A stretch of 12,726 bases of DNA. Origin: Candidatus Thalassarchaeaceae archaeon. GTDB taxonomy: Archaea; Thermoplasmatota; Poseidoniia; Poseidoniales; Thalassarchaeaceae. Shown in pieces: positions 8,001 to 12,726 of this stretch. Within the stretch, counting starts at the first letter, position 1; every line of letters starts with the position of its first letter. Location: positions 1 through 12,726 of the forward strand of contig DUIL01000078.1 in assembly GCA_013330385.1 (NCBI GenBank), in the 5' to 3' direction. The notes under the pieces are model-generated. The model was not told the DNA's origin, did no database searches, and saw only the letters and a program-made list of their open reading frames with translations. Made by a program: the position numbers and the translations under genes.

Positions 8001-8858
8001 GACGAGATTGGTATGCCTGATGAAGATCTTCAGGTAGCTTGGGTATTCATTCACAATAACTTACCAGTGGCTGGAACTGAGGATACAGGAACTCTGCCAA
8101 TGCTCCTCGAGGGTGATGGTAGTGATTTATTCCAAGGGAAATTGGACTTTACACCTATGATAACTTGGTTAGATGAAACTACGAATGAGGAATGCCCTTG
8201 TGATGGTGACAGAATCTTATTCTGGGTCACTTCATCTGACCAGGCTGGTAATGAGATCCAAGGATTAGGTAGTGAAGCATCTCCTCGACCTGTGTCTCTT
8301 CGAATAATGAATTTCGAACCTGAAATGACAAACATGGTCATCAATCCGAAAGATCCATTTGTTGATGAGAGAGTTATTATCGAGACCTTTTGGAAGAATG
8401 ATGGTAAGAGAGAAGGGACAATCACACTCAGTTTGTATGAACTGAGCACAGAAGGTAATTGGTACACAGATAGTCCTGAACAAACAATAGATATCCCTGC
8501 ACAATCATCTTCAATACGAGCTGTATTTGAGTGGGTGCCAGGGGAAGAAGGAACGCCTGTTCTACATATCACCATAGGTGAAAATCCTATTGTAAATGGC
8601 AACCTCGTTACCGATTCAGAATCTGTGAATGGAATTTTGGTTAAACCATTGATTGACCCTACTGCTGAACAAGATTCTAACATGACCTATGTAATCATGG
8701 GTGGTGTATTCATTGTAGCAATTGGATTAGTTGGTTTCTTCGTTAGTCGTAGCCGCTCTGATGATGATGAGTACTATTACGAAGATGAAGAAGACGATTA
8801 TTACGAAACTGATTGGGAATACGAAGAAGGCGAAGAAGACGAAGACGATGACTCCTGA
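2091..8858 (+). CDS. Giant secreted, membrane-anchored multidomain surface protein (2255 aa)
   Basis: Residues 1-24 (MTASRRRLATALVMLMIIAP...ANA) are a clear Sec signal peptide, which fixes the start at this ATG. Modules in order: an N-terminal beta region; two cysteine-flanked repeats with EF-hand-like loops (C145-C177, loop 158-169; C206-C237, loop 218-229); a MAM/immune-inhibitor-A-like sandwich (about 291-430, ending GWFIDNIQY); a related degenerate one (about 441-600); a third (about 642-839, ending GGYIDDFGILIP); jelly-roll-like segments (905-1200); many Ig-like strands; a TSP3-like loop at 1591-1603; and a CARDB-like domain (about 2070-2163). Residues 2198-2219 are a transmembrane helix, followed by a 35-residue Asp/Glu/Tyr cytoplasmic tail. 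Many N-x-S/T sites suggest N-glycosylation. Cysteine pairs 1722/1785 and 2035/2037 may form disulfides. It resembles the giant adhesin-like envelope proteins of marine archaea. Binding or adhesion is likely but the ligand is unknown; no catalytic motif was seen. Confidence 0.88.
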   Translation: MTASRRRLATALVMLMIIAPLANAGMASWNTTNTINPNGDELTVTGFRVPGNGTVMDGWVHVTNTDLATAVDPSIILEGADLLAGSLNNVVYDDELEAVVMMDDGTRSDISDFAAGDIQATLSNLYRSGPGYTMVYASTSVTTTCNNSSGYLITYGFDNNYNGGLNNNEITNTLYFCDVIQQSSNGTNTTYSALVDFTVESFGSNCEYGGFMIEAGIDWDDDRSLSSSEIDDVMYICHNPAIWGPAILSSMNGTLYGASRFTSYGVIPSTATEGAVVAATLPGEAVPAGTDTWLLAPKLMVPDTSVMDSYWMTFDHWYHVDSTASGEGDGAWVEYRIKNGTWNNWSWIAPDGGYPSTLSEDGPDVTGAPSTGDLPVFASPIESGWVTSNLSLSSIPDIDSASEIQMRFRLWTHPNATNERPGWFIDNIQYNNDGIDYGVWHHGCIVASTATCQYGSDAYGALQRTIDLTGTNSTSSIQIDMEWDLYGYYSDNACVELSLNNNTWTDISSTSSSTTTICEDRAGAIPGYGYSDMNGNTYFAESGSFRTIELDIPSAFWGQSNVEIRIIVDTDLYNGYGGQYPGDSREGLSVSGMRVYNDSSNSTMSPLQNIDFEVSTTFSSYLATPPSGNAYLDEWAYYTFTRGDIIELLGFEDSGANNPTVSDAPGWSRSSSSSSTGAKWSLGQLGSSAGPTDPEPSFPYVYGVNLNGDYANNADAYLKSPSYQIPANSSATLTFNKWICTENYYDGIALQIKVNNAAWQYFDPGIAGWYDGSVGYSGNAMYGEDAWMTGDCGQSGFENRQAPLAAYAGDTVKFRFRIVTDASVIYDGGYIDDFGILIPNYSSTGFYTSPSFSLDNADVFNHGWLDIDALIPTNTSLLATLIDASTGEVVAGIEGVEFPISLAGVDPALHPDVKVRVDLDSANPEVTPRIKKLTIGGKRYLTAESFEGNSWEMSPSIEVVDGLINATSIAGTITSPFIQSSRPIKSISLSGNYSSTIPLTAYDSNGAQIGTGGASGVAFTYPVTGFALSIALPTNGWIDRIVFTANFAEHATNPAIDVIADGTTEWSFPKGDDYGHYGWQSFIADESEAVSQSITLDGTNPSSLTIKIPTSASLYGGLIAITSQSADGFAGAVTVSVEGASQSGGSGAHTFYNSLNNAQIGAVNAEGTGHTDTDTGREWRNVDIEISSSVAQDVSLARFGIGYLIFENVSGLGPSIAAYHDTQTTDDPPPELVNIPVSISAETGVLNIDGDVQFDYIITNRDFSTPNTFYPRGESYTITTRHHHLHDNSQLSEIVLRGQASDGESIQFKVTNGADGLWGMGTDPVTFSQVSGDNLMPLDTSASYLVEELHNDGYTDLTVNWNFDVSWNWDDVDSIRWVAKALDSSGETVWPAVSHSGQSGKKAIENDLQVDSFEIRDQYGRVISNQFSTFYPHPIREGSMLNVTGTVRFQDSTDTHPIGTDFQVRLNLTGSLLLMNSADDGQFYLNISAPSGLSEVTASPELFRVGPISGAIGAEDTSGAGTTVIIRQDSNPPTAGVMEVNTATGLTPANGKVWDPTLPLSLFVTIEEAEARGETITLHYWRSDVDDLVINGGNGDGIADESEYLSQIQMLTAGMTGQQQVNFAGIDVSSQSFNSPVHVYLEGTDWAGLAYQEGGTGGGPGAENAWATIIVATDEPTSIVSAGYSLDRETGYLLPGVQHTFSMRINEPNGIHTLDNVSVMLCGDGIDNLGKFAYNPVTGELWSPDDSFVLPISVQTQQITADVIELSMLFELSWEFPWEDGQYPCKPSISVVDDITEVAFDNNIGELSWELDNKLVAIPSGMADLSPPVVEPTGTHLYLQQGDQFQMSGEIYYANSGILLTDIPEDMQVDMEIIYGTQEISGSAEMGSDGTWISTISLPMRVPLNPTMSLETTVLNVPGAGSSAQNSDGQVTVDSKRPTVLFDLTNYPDSSLTYLESDLLEEVTVSVTIIDEIGMPDEDLQVAWVFIHNNLPVAGTEDTGTLPMLLEGDGSDLFQGKLDFTPMITWLDETTNEECPCDGDRILFWVTSSDQAGNEIQGLGSEASPRPVSLRIMNFEPEMTNMVINPKDPFVDERVIIETFWKNDGKREGTITLSLYELSTEGNWYTDSPEQTIDIPAQSSSIRAVFEWVPGEEGTPVLHITIGENPIVNGNLVTDSESVNGILVKPLIDPTAEQDSNMTYVIMGGVFIVAIGLVGFFVSRSRSDDDEYYYEDEEDDYYETDWEYEEGEEDEDDDS
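2514..2807 (+). other. Two cysteine-flanked EF-hand-like repeats inside the giant protein
   Basis: Each repeat has the order Cys, Gly-rich strand, acidic loop, aromatic-x-Cys. Loop 1 is DNNYNGGLNNNE (residues 158-169) and loop 2 is DWDDDRSLSSSE (218-229). Both put D/N at loop positions 1, 3 and 5, Leu at 8 and Glu at 12, the canonical calcium-binding EF-hand spacing. The pattern matches, from memory, the bacterial repeat family DUF7151 (GxDxNxNGxLxxxE...YVC). Calcium binding is inferred. Confidence 0.6.
8758..8855 (+). other. Low-complexity acidic Tyr-rich tail of the giant protein
   Basis: Beyond the transmembrane helix and a short SRSRS stretch, nearly every residue to the stop is Asp, Glu or Tyr. 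The DNA is correspondingly repetitive (GAAGA and GATGA units). The tail should lie in the cytoplasm and could contact a basic partner or cations. Confidence 0.7.
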
Positions 8859-8927
8859 TTATTCAGAAAGTCGCTTTCAAAGAGAGGTCGTATAATCGGC
8901 GTCAGCCTTTGGTTCTAACCAATTGAG

Positions 8928-8934
8928 TTTATAG
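8928..8934 (+). promoter_or_regulatory. Possible TATA box for the small ORF
   Basis: TTTATAG lies about 60 bases before the ATG at 8995, which would give a leader of roughly 35-40 bases. A second TATAATC at 8891-8897 is further upstream. The choice between them is uncertain. Confidence 0.3.
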
Positions 8935-8994
8935 ACTCTAGAAATAGGTCTCTTCCTGTAAGGGACGATTGGTTCCTTGCCGTGGGGGATGGGT

Positions 8995-9165
8995 ATGAAA
9001 GACGAAAGTGAAGTCATTACGGTTGAGGAATTAAAAGGCGAAGTAGAGGATTTGAGAACCCTAGTGCATACGCTTCTGACAATTATTATGGAGGAAGCCG
9101 ACGGAGTTCAATCAGGTGCATCTCCTCAAATTCCAAATCAACCCAAGCGCGGCTTCTGCATGTGA
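8995..9165 (+). CDS. Small acidic coiled-coil-like protein (56 aa), unknown
   Basis: I do not recognise this protein. The first 37 residues (VITVEELKGEVEDLRTLVHT and onward to MEEADG) show a heptad-like spacing of Leu, Val and Ile with acidic flanks and could form an amphipathic helix or coiled coil. The remainder (SGASPQIPNQPKRGFCM) is flexible, with a terminal Cys-Met. The ATG at 8995 is preferred because GGGGG ends six bases upstream; an ATG at 8989 would add two residues and abuts the G-run. An in-frame TTG at 8977 is less likely. The gene sits between the giant surface protein and the HTHD protein on the same strand. Coding status rests on the open frame, the G-rich site and the helix pattern. 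Confidence 0.5.
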   Translation: MKDESEVITVEELKGEVEDLRTLVHTLLTIIMEEADGVQSGASPQIPNQPKRGFCM

Positions 9166-9213
9166 TGGCCCGAATTGACTTCAACTAGCTTCATCACCTA
9201 GAACTAACCTGCG

Positions 9214-9228
9214 TATTATTCATTATTA
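9214..9228 (+). promoter_or_regulatory. AT-rich TATA region for the HTHD protein gene
   Basis: TATTATTCATTATTA lies at -34 to -20 from the GTG at 9248, the expected place for a TATA element of a leaderless transcript. No G-rich Shine-Dalgarno is apparent other than AAGGGC directly next to the GTG. Confidence 0.45.
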
Positions 9229-9247
9229 CTCAATTAGTCCGAAGGGC

Positions 9248-9742
9248 GTGGATGAAGTTCAGGCGCTGTTGATGGTTGGACTTGTTTTCACAGTTGGATT
9301 TGCAGGTTATCTGATGTTGGATTCCCAACAGGAACTTGAACAGGATCCTCATTGGCCAATACTTGATGTGTGCTTAGATAGTCATAGTGAGGTTGTTGAG
9401 CACTACCACGTCACACTATCAATCATCATCGATGGTAGTGCTGTTGCGATCCCGGCCGACACTGGAATTCAAGACGAATTCTGCCCAGATGGTATGCGTG
9501 GAATTCACACTCACGATGAGACTGGTAAATTGCATATAGAGACTCCAGGCCAAGAAAATGGAACAATAGGGGCCTTCTTTTCAATCTGGGGTCAAACATT
9601 CAATAAGAACCAACTTCTTGATAATCAAGCGAATTCAGATTTTGAAATTGTCATGGAAGTAAATGGTCAACAAAATAATGAATATCAGCATTATTTAATG
9701 CACAATGGCGACCAAATCGAGATTCGATATCAGGCCAAATAA
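9248..9742 (+). CDS. Membrane-anchored extracytoplasmic protein with HTHD/HIE motif (164 aa)
   Basis: The GTG-started protein has an N-terminal hydrophobic helix (about residues 5-24), so it is a signal-anchored or secreted protein. The rest is a compact beta-rich domain with many possible metal ligands: C42, H46, H52, H54, C79, H87, H89, H96 and E98. The core IHTHDETGKLHIETP (86-100) followed by GAFFSIWGQTF (108-118) resembles uncharacterised proteins I recall from marine archaea and some bacteria with a C..HTHD..G.iHvE...FF.iWG pattern. Its function is not known. Metal binding is a reasonable inference from the clustered His, Asp and Cys. The coding region ends 8 bases from the convergent rtcB stop. 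A cleaved lipoprotein is excluded because there is no lipobox cysteine. Confidence 0.8.
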   Translation: MDEVQALLMVGLVFTVGFAGYLMLDSQQELEQDPHWPILDVCLDSHSEVVEHYHVTLSIIIDGSAVAIPADTGIQDEFCPDGMRGIHTHDETGKLHIETPGQENGTIGAFFSIWGQTFNKNQLLDNQANSDFEIVMEVNGQQNNEYQHYLMHNGDQIEIRYQAK

Positions 9743-9750
9743 TGACGTAA

Positions 9751-11223
9751 TTATCCCTTTATTACTGCAAAGGGACGAAGTCGGGCTACAGGTCTAGCAA
9801 GGTTTGCCGCATTAGTTAGCCTAATCACTTCGTCTACATCTTTGTAGGCATCCGGTGCTTCTTCGGCTAATACATTCGGAGTTTTCGCTCGAACATGAAT
9901 TCCCGCTGCTTCTAATTTTTCTTGTAACTCATTTGAATCAATTTGTTTCCTCGCAGCGGTTCTCGAAAGACGTCGCCCTGCTCCGTGACAAGAGGAAGAA
10001 AATGCATCGTTCCCCCCAGATTTCGAACCTGCTAGAACCCAGGAAGCGGTCCCCATATCCCCGGGTACAAGAACAGGTTGCCCAACACCCGAGAACCGAG
10101 AGGCTAACTCGGGGTGGTCGCCACCTAAAGCACGAGTTGCTCCTTTACGATGTACACAACATTTGCAGGACTTTCCATGAACTACATGTTCCTCTACTTT
10201 GGCAATATTGTGACTTACATCATACACGACTTCAAGCCCTCCATCAACCCCCAAAAGCTCTCTTAGAATATTCCGTAGACGTTGTGTAAGTGCGGAACGG
10301 TTGGCAAAAGCATAGTTTCCTGCCGCTCTCATCGCATCAAGATATGATTTTCCCTCTCTGCTGAAAATCGGTGCGGCGGCAAGTTGTCTATCTTGAAGTT
10401 GATAATCCCATTCTGGAGCAACCCATCCTTCATTTGTTCGTTGATACTTTGACTCAATGGTCGCTACATGTTCACTACAGACTTGGTGCCCAAGTCCTCT
10501 CGACCCTGTGTGTATCATTGCAGTGACTTGTCCTTCTCTCAATCCATAGGCTGCAGCCGCTGAACCATCTTCTATTCGATCGACAACCTGAAGTTCAAGG
10601 AAATGATTGCCTGAACCAAGAGTACCTAGAGCCTTCATGCCACGTTTCATTGCTCTTTCTCCAATCTCCCGTTCTTCACTATCAAGCACACCATTCGATT
10701 CAATAGCAGCAAGATCTTGACTCTCTCCCCAACCTAATTCGACAGCAGCAGCTGCACCTTCGGAAAGGATTGAAGCCATACTAGTGTCATCTAGAATCAC
10801 TCCTCCTTTACTCGATGCACCAGCAGGGATTTTTTGTGCCAAGGCTCCTGCAAGTATTTTCGCATCGATATCATTGACCTCAATGTCAAGTGCACAAAGA
10901 CGCACTCCACAATTAATGTCGAATCCGACTCCCCCTGGGGATATAGCGCCACCTAATTCTCCTGCTTCAACATCGGTGGCGACTACACCACCAATTGGAA
11001 ATCCATAACCAAAATGCCAATCCGCCATCGCCCATGCATCGCCAATTATCCCTGGTATTGAAGCTGTATTGCACAATTGTTCAGGGGATCTATCATCAGT
11101 ATGCTCAGACATGTGCTCTGAATCCGCGATTAGAACTGCATCCGTGAGCATAGAACCATGCTTGGCGATACGCATACGCCCTGGTCCATCAGGCCTCAAA
11201 TGGCCTCGCCACTGAGCAGTCAT
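9751..11223 (-). CDS. rtcB: RNA-splicing ligase RtcB
   Basis: RtcB joins RNA ends with 2',3'-cyclic phosphate or 3'-phosphate to 5'-OH, using GTP and manganese; in archaea it ligates tRNA exons after intron removal. The 490-residue protein has the family motifs: MADWHFGYGFPIGG (66-79), ISPGGVGFDINCGVRL with metal ligands D102 and C105, GSGNHF (H207), IHTGSRGLGH (H238), YDVSHN (H338), and SSSCHGAGRR with the guanylylated H413. The C-terminus ends RPVARLRPFAVIKG as in the family. The ATG at 11223 gives the usual family length. The frame stays open upstream to a TTG at 11379, but no usable ATG, GTG or TTG lies between codon 3 of that extension and 11223, and the extension would overlap the alaS start. 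No intein is present. It is divergent from alaS. Confidence 0.96.
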   Translation of the reverse strand: MTAQWRGHLRPDGPGRMRIAKHGSMLTDAVLIADSEHMSEHTDDRSPEQLCNTASIPGIIGDAWAMADWHFGYGFPIGGVVATDVEAGELGGAISPGGVGFDINCGVRLCALDIEVNDIDAKILAGALAQKIPAGASSKGGVILDDTSMASILSEGAAAAVELGWGESQDLAAIESNGVLDSEEREIGERAMKRGMKALGTLGSGNHFLELQVVDRIEDGSAAAAYGLREGQVTAMIHTGSRGLGHQVCSEHVATIESKYQRTNEGWVAPEWDYQLQDRQLAAAPIFSREGKSYLDAMRAAGNYAFANRSALTQRLRNILRELLGVDGGLEVVYDVSHNIAKVEEHVVHGKSCKCCVHRKGATRALGGDHPELASRFSGVGQPVLVPGDMGTASWVLAGSKSGGNDAFSSSCHGAGRRLSRTAARKQIDSNELQEKLEAAGIHVRAKTPNVLAEEAPDAYKDVDEVIRLTNAANLARPVARLRPFAVIKG

Positions 11224-11242
11224 GGCGTCGCGTATGGACTCA

Positions 11243-11298
11243 TTGATTTCAACACGCCGACAAGGTATCAGACAATCGATTTCAAGACGGGTTGTCGG
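11243..11298. promoter_or_regulatory. Direct and inverted repeats in the rtcB-alaS divergent region
   Basis: TTGATTTCAACACG (11243-11256) recurs as TCGATTTCAAGACG (11276-11289), 12 of 14 bases identical and offset by 33 bases, about three helical turns. CCGACAA (11257-11263) is mirrored by TTGTCGG (11292-11298). On the minus strand the repeat reads TTGAAATCAA at -29 to -20 from the rtcB ATG, so one copy may be its TATA region. These could be binding sites for a shared regulator. Confidence 0.4.
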
Positions 11299-11310
11299 AT
11301 GGCGTGCTAA

Positions 11311-11317
11311 GGAGGGG
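11311..11317 (+). promoter_or_regulatory. Shine-Dalgarno site for alaS
   Basis: GGAGGGG lies 5 bases before the ATG at 11323 and directly after an in-frame TAA at 11308-11310. Together these fix the alaS start with little ambiguity. Confidence 0.8.
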
Positions 11318-11322
11318 CAGTT

Positions 11323-12726
11323 ATGGCGTTCGGAGAAATCTACATTCCATATTGGGAAGAAGTAGGTTTTCACCGTCAAATATGCCGAGTTACAAATCTA
11401 TTTTTTTGGTCTCGAGACGCTTCAAGAGATACTTGTGGAGATTCTACAGAGGATTCCTATACCTTCATTGGAAATCCCATTATTGAGGGATTTCCTGCCC
11501 GAGGTAAGGCCCTCAAGGATGCTATTCGAGATAATTTTCTGGGATTTTTTGAAGAACATGGCCATCAGATAGTAGAACCTTATCCAGTTATTGCACGATG
11601 GCGAGATGATATACATCTGACAATTGCTTCAATTGCTGATTTCCAACCTCATGTGACAAGTGGGGTAGTGCCTCCTCCTGCAAACCCCCTGGGGATTTCG
11701 CAACCGTGTATCCGTCTAACTGATGTGGCCGCAGTAGGTCGTTCAGGAAGGCATCTTTCAACTTTTGAGATGATGGCTCATCATGCATTCAATCGCCCCA
11801 AGGATGGTGATGTAGTCTATTGGATTGACCAATGTGTGAGATATTGTGATGAAATGCTCTGCCAGCATTTTGGAATTGACCCAAATGAAGTAACTTATGT
11901 TGAAAATCCTTGGTCAGGCGGTGGAAATGCAGGCCCTGCTTTGGAGGTAATTGTGGGTGGACTCGAACTGGCTACTTTGGTTTTCATGAATTTGGAAGAA
12001 CACCCCGAAGGAGATATTGAAATCAAGGGTCTGACGTACCGTGAAATGGATCTACAAATTATAGACACAGGTTATGGGCTTGAGAGATTTTGCTGGGCTG
12101 CTGCCGGAACTCCTACCATCTATGAGGCAATTTATCCCGAATCTGTTGAATGGTTGAAAAATCTCTCAGAATTCGATTCTAAGGTTGATGATTTAGGAAT
12201 TTCAGTTGATACCGATATCCTTCTAGGTGAACTGTCAAGGCTTGCGGGTATTCTCAATATTGACGTAGGAACTGATGTCGAATCGCTATATGTCAAACTT
12301 TCAGAAAAATTGGAAGAATCTAACTTGATAGTCTCGATTGAAGATATCAAACGATTCACTGAGCCTTTATCGAGCATTTATGCAATTCCAGATCATATGC
12401 ATGCAATATGCAATATGCTTGGCGACGGATTAGTTCCTAGCAATGCAAAGGCGGGTTATCTAGTTCGTATGCTTGCACGTAGGGTTTGCCGGATGAAGGA
12501 CGACCTAGGTTTGACAATCAGTCTCTCTGATTTGGGAATCCATCATATGGATACACATCTTGATTTCTCCAATTTTGTTCAGTCACGAGAAGGCGTTCTG
12601 ACAATTCTGGAATTAGAAGAAAAACGCTATTACGAAATGCTACGAAAGGGCGAAGCGGCAGTCAAAACAGCATTGCGAGATTTGCCTAAAGATTCCTCTC
12701 TTGTCCCTGATGAGATACTATTCCGT
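11323..12726 (+). CDS. alaS: Alanyl-tRNA synthetase, archaeal type, N-terminal 468 residues
   Basis: AlaRS charges tRNA-Ala with alanine and edits mischarged serine or glycine; it is a class II cytoplasmic enzyme. This frame stays open to the window edge, so roughly half of the usual 900-residue archaeal protein is present: the aminoacylation domain and start of the tRNA-recognition part. Landmarks: TFIGNP (47-52), class II motif 2 region ARWRDDIHLTIASIADFQPH (91-110), PPPANPLGISQPCIRLTDV (117-135), GRHLSTFEMMAHHAFN (142-157), GGGNAGPALEVIVGGLELAT (199-218), motif 3 DTGYGLERF (248-256), and DGLVPSNAKAGYLVRMLARR (368-387). The N-terminal region normally holds four zinc cysteines (CxxC...CGDxPC); here only C21 and C38 remain. 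The editing domain lies beyond the window. Confidence 0.96.
   Translation, partial: MAFGEIYIPYWEEVGFHRQICRVTNLFFWSRDASRDTCGDSTEDSYTFIGNPIIEGFPARGKALKDAIRDNFLGFFEEHGHQIVEPYPVIARWRDDIHLTIASIADFQPHVTSGVVPPPANPLGISQPCIRLTDVAAVGRSGRHLSTFEMMAHHAFNRPKDGDVVYWIDQCVRYCDEMLCQHFGIDPNEVTYVENPWSGGGNAGPALEVIVGGLELATLVFMNLEEHPEGDIEIKGLTYREMDLQIIDTGYGLERFCWAAAGTPTIYEAIYPESVEWLKNLSEFDSKVDDLGISVDTDILLGELSRLAGILNIDVGTDVESLYVKLSEKLEESNLIVSIEDIKRFTEPLSSIYAIPDHMHAICNMLGDGLVPSNAKAGYLVRMLARRVCRMKDDLGLTISLSDLGIHHMDTHLDFSNFVQSREGVLTILELEEKRYYEMLRKGEAAVKTALRDLPKDSSLVPDEILFR

Noticed and set aside
8051..8683. 210-residue open frame on the minus strand
   Set aside because: It lies wholly antisense to the giant protein, has no start signal or recognisable motif, and its Ser-rich composition mirrors the opposite strand.
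8758..8855. Repetitive GAAGA/GATGA DNA as a tandem repeat or CRISPR-like element
   Set aside because: It is coding low complexity that encodes the Asp/Glu tail; there are no equal repeats and spacers.
8866..8878. GAAAG-TCG-CTTTC hairpin after the giant protein as a terminator
   Set aside because: A 5-bp A/T-leaning stem with no T-run is too weak to call.
9855..10289. 144-residue plus-strand open frame
   Set aside because: It is antisense to the conserved catalytic part of rtcB and shows no family motif or start site.
11224..11379. N-terminal extension of RtcB by 52 codons
   Set aside because: It would overlap the alaS start and its Shine-Dalgarno, shows no RtcB homology, and makes the protein longer than the family norm.
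1..12726. Mobile element, prophage, CRISPR or defence island
   Set aside because: No transposase, integrase, Cas, phage or nuclease gene and no CRISPR repeats or terminal inverted repeats were seen; gene content is envelope plus housekeeping.

Overview
The window looks like a chromosomal segment of a planktonic euryarchaeon, most likely Marine Group II (Poseidoniales). This is an inference from four things: an archaeal-type alanyl-tRNA synthetase, an archaeal/bacterial RtcB RNA ligase of the HFGYGFPIGG type, TATA boxes 23-31 bases upstream of apparently leaderless starts, and a giant secreted beta-sandwich protein with a signal peptide, C-terminal membrane anchor and acidic tail. Both tRNA genes carry an encoded CCA. 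G+C is moderate by eye, roughly 40-45%. No rRNA or lineage marker is present, so the assignment stays provisional.

Layout. Bases 1-1569 (minus strand) hold a probable two-gene operon: a six-helix membrane protein ending in eight zinc-ribbon cysteines, then, 32 bases later, the N-terminus of a membrane-anchored subtilisin-like protease that runs off the left edge. Bases 1681-1968 hold two divergent tRNA genes, tRNA-Ser(GGA) on minus and tRNA-Thr(GGT) on plus. Bases 2091-8858 encode one 2255-residue surface protein with two EF-hand-like loops inside cysteine-flanked repeats, MAM/jelly-roll-like modules, Ig/CARDB-like modules, one transmembrane helix and an Asp/Glu/Tyr tail. A small coiled-coil-like protein (8995-9165) and a membrane-anchored protein with an HTHD/HIE motif (9248-9742) follow on the same strand. 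The minus-strand rtcB (9751-11223) converges on the latter with 8 bases between stop codons. AlaRS (11323 to the right edge) diverges from rtcB across a 99-base region that contains a 33-base-offset direct repeat and an inverted repeat.

How the genes fit together. The left part is a cell-envelope group: anchored protease, zinc-ribbon membrane protein, giant adhesin-like protein and small anchored metal-site protein. The right part is RNA/translation housekeeping: RtcB, AlaRS and the nearby tRNAs. Genes that begin a transcript (1569, 2091, 9248) appear leaderless, while the subtilase, the small ORF and AlaRS have G-rich Shine-Dalgarno-like stretches. I see no CRISPR array, insertion sequence, phage gene or recognisable defence cassette. 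The least explained items are the zinc-ribbon membrane protein paired with the subtilase, the mosaic giant protein, and the HTHD protein.
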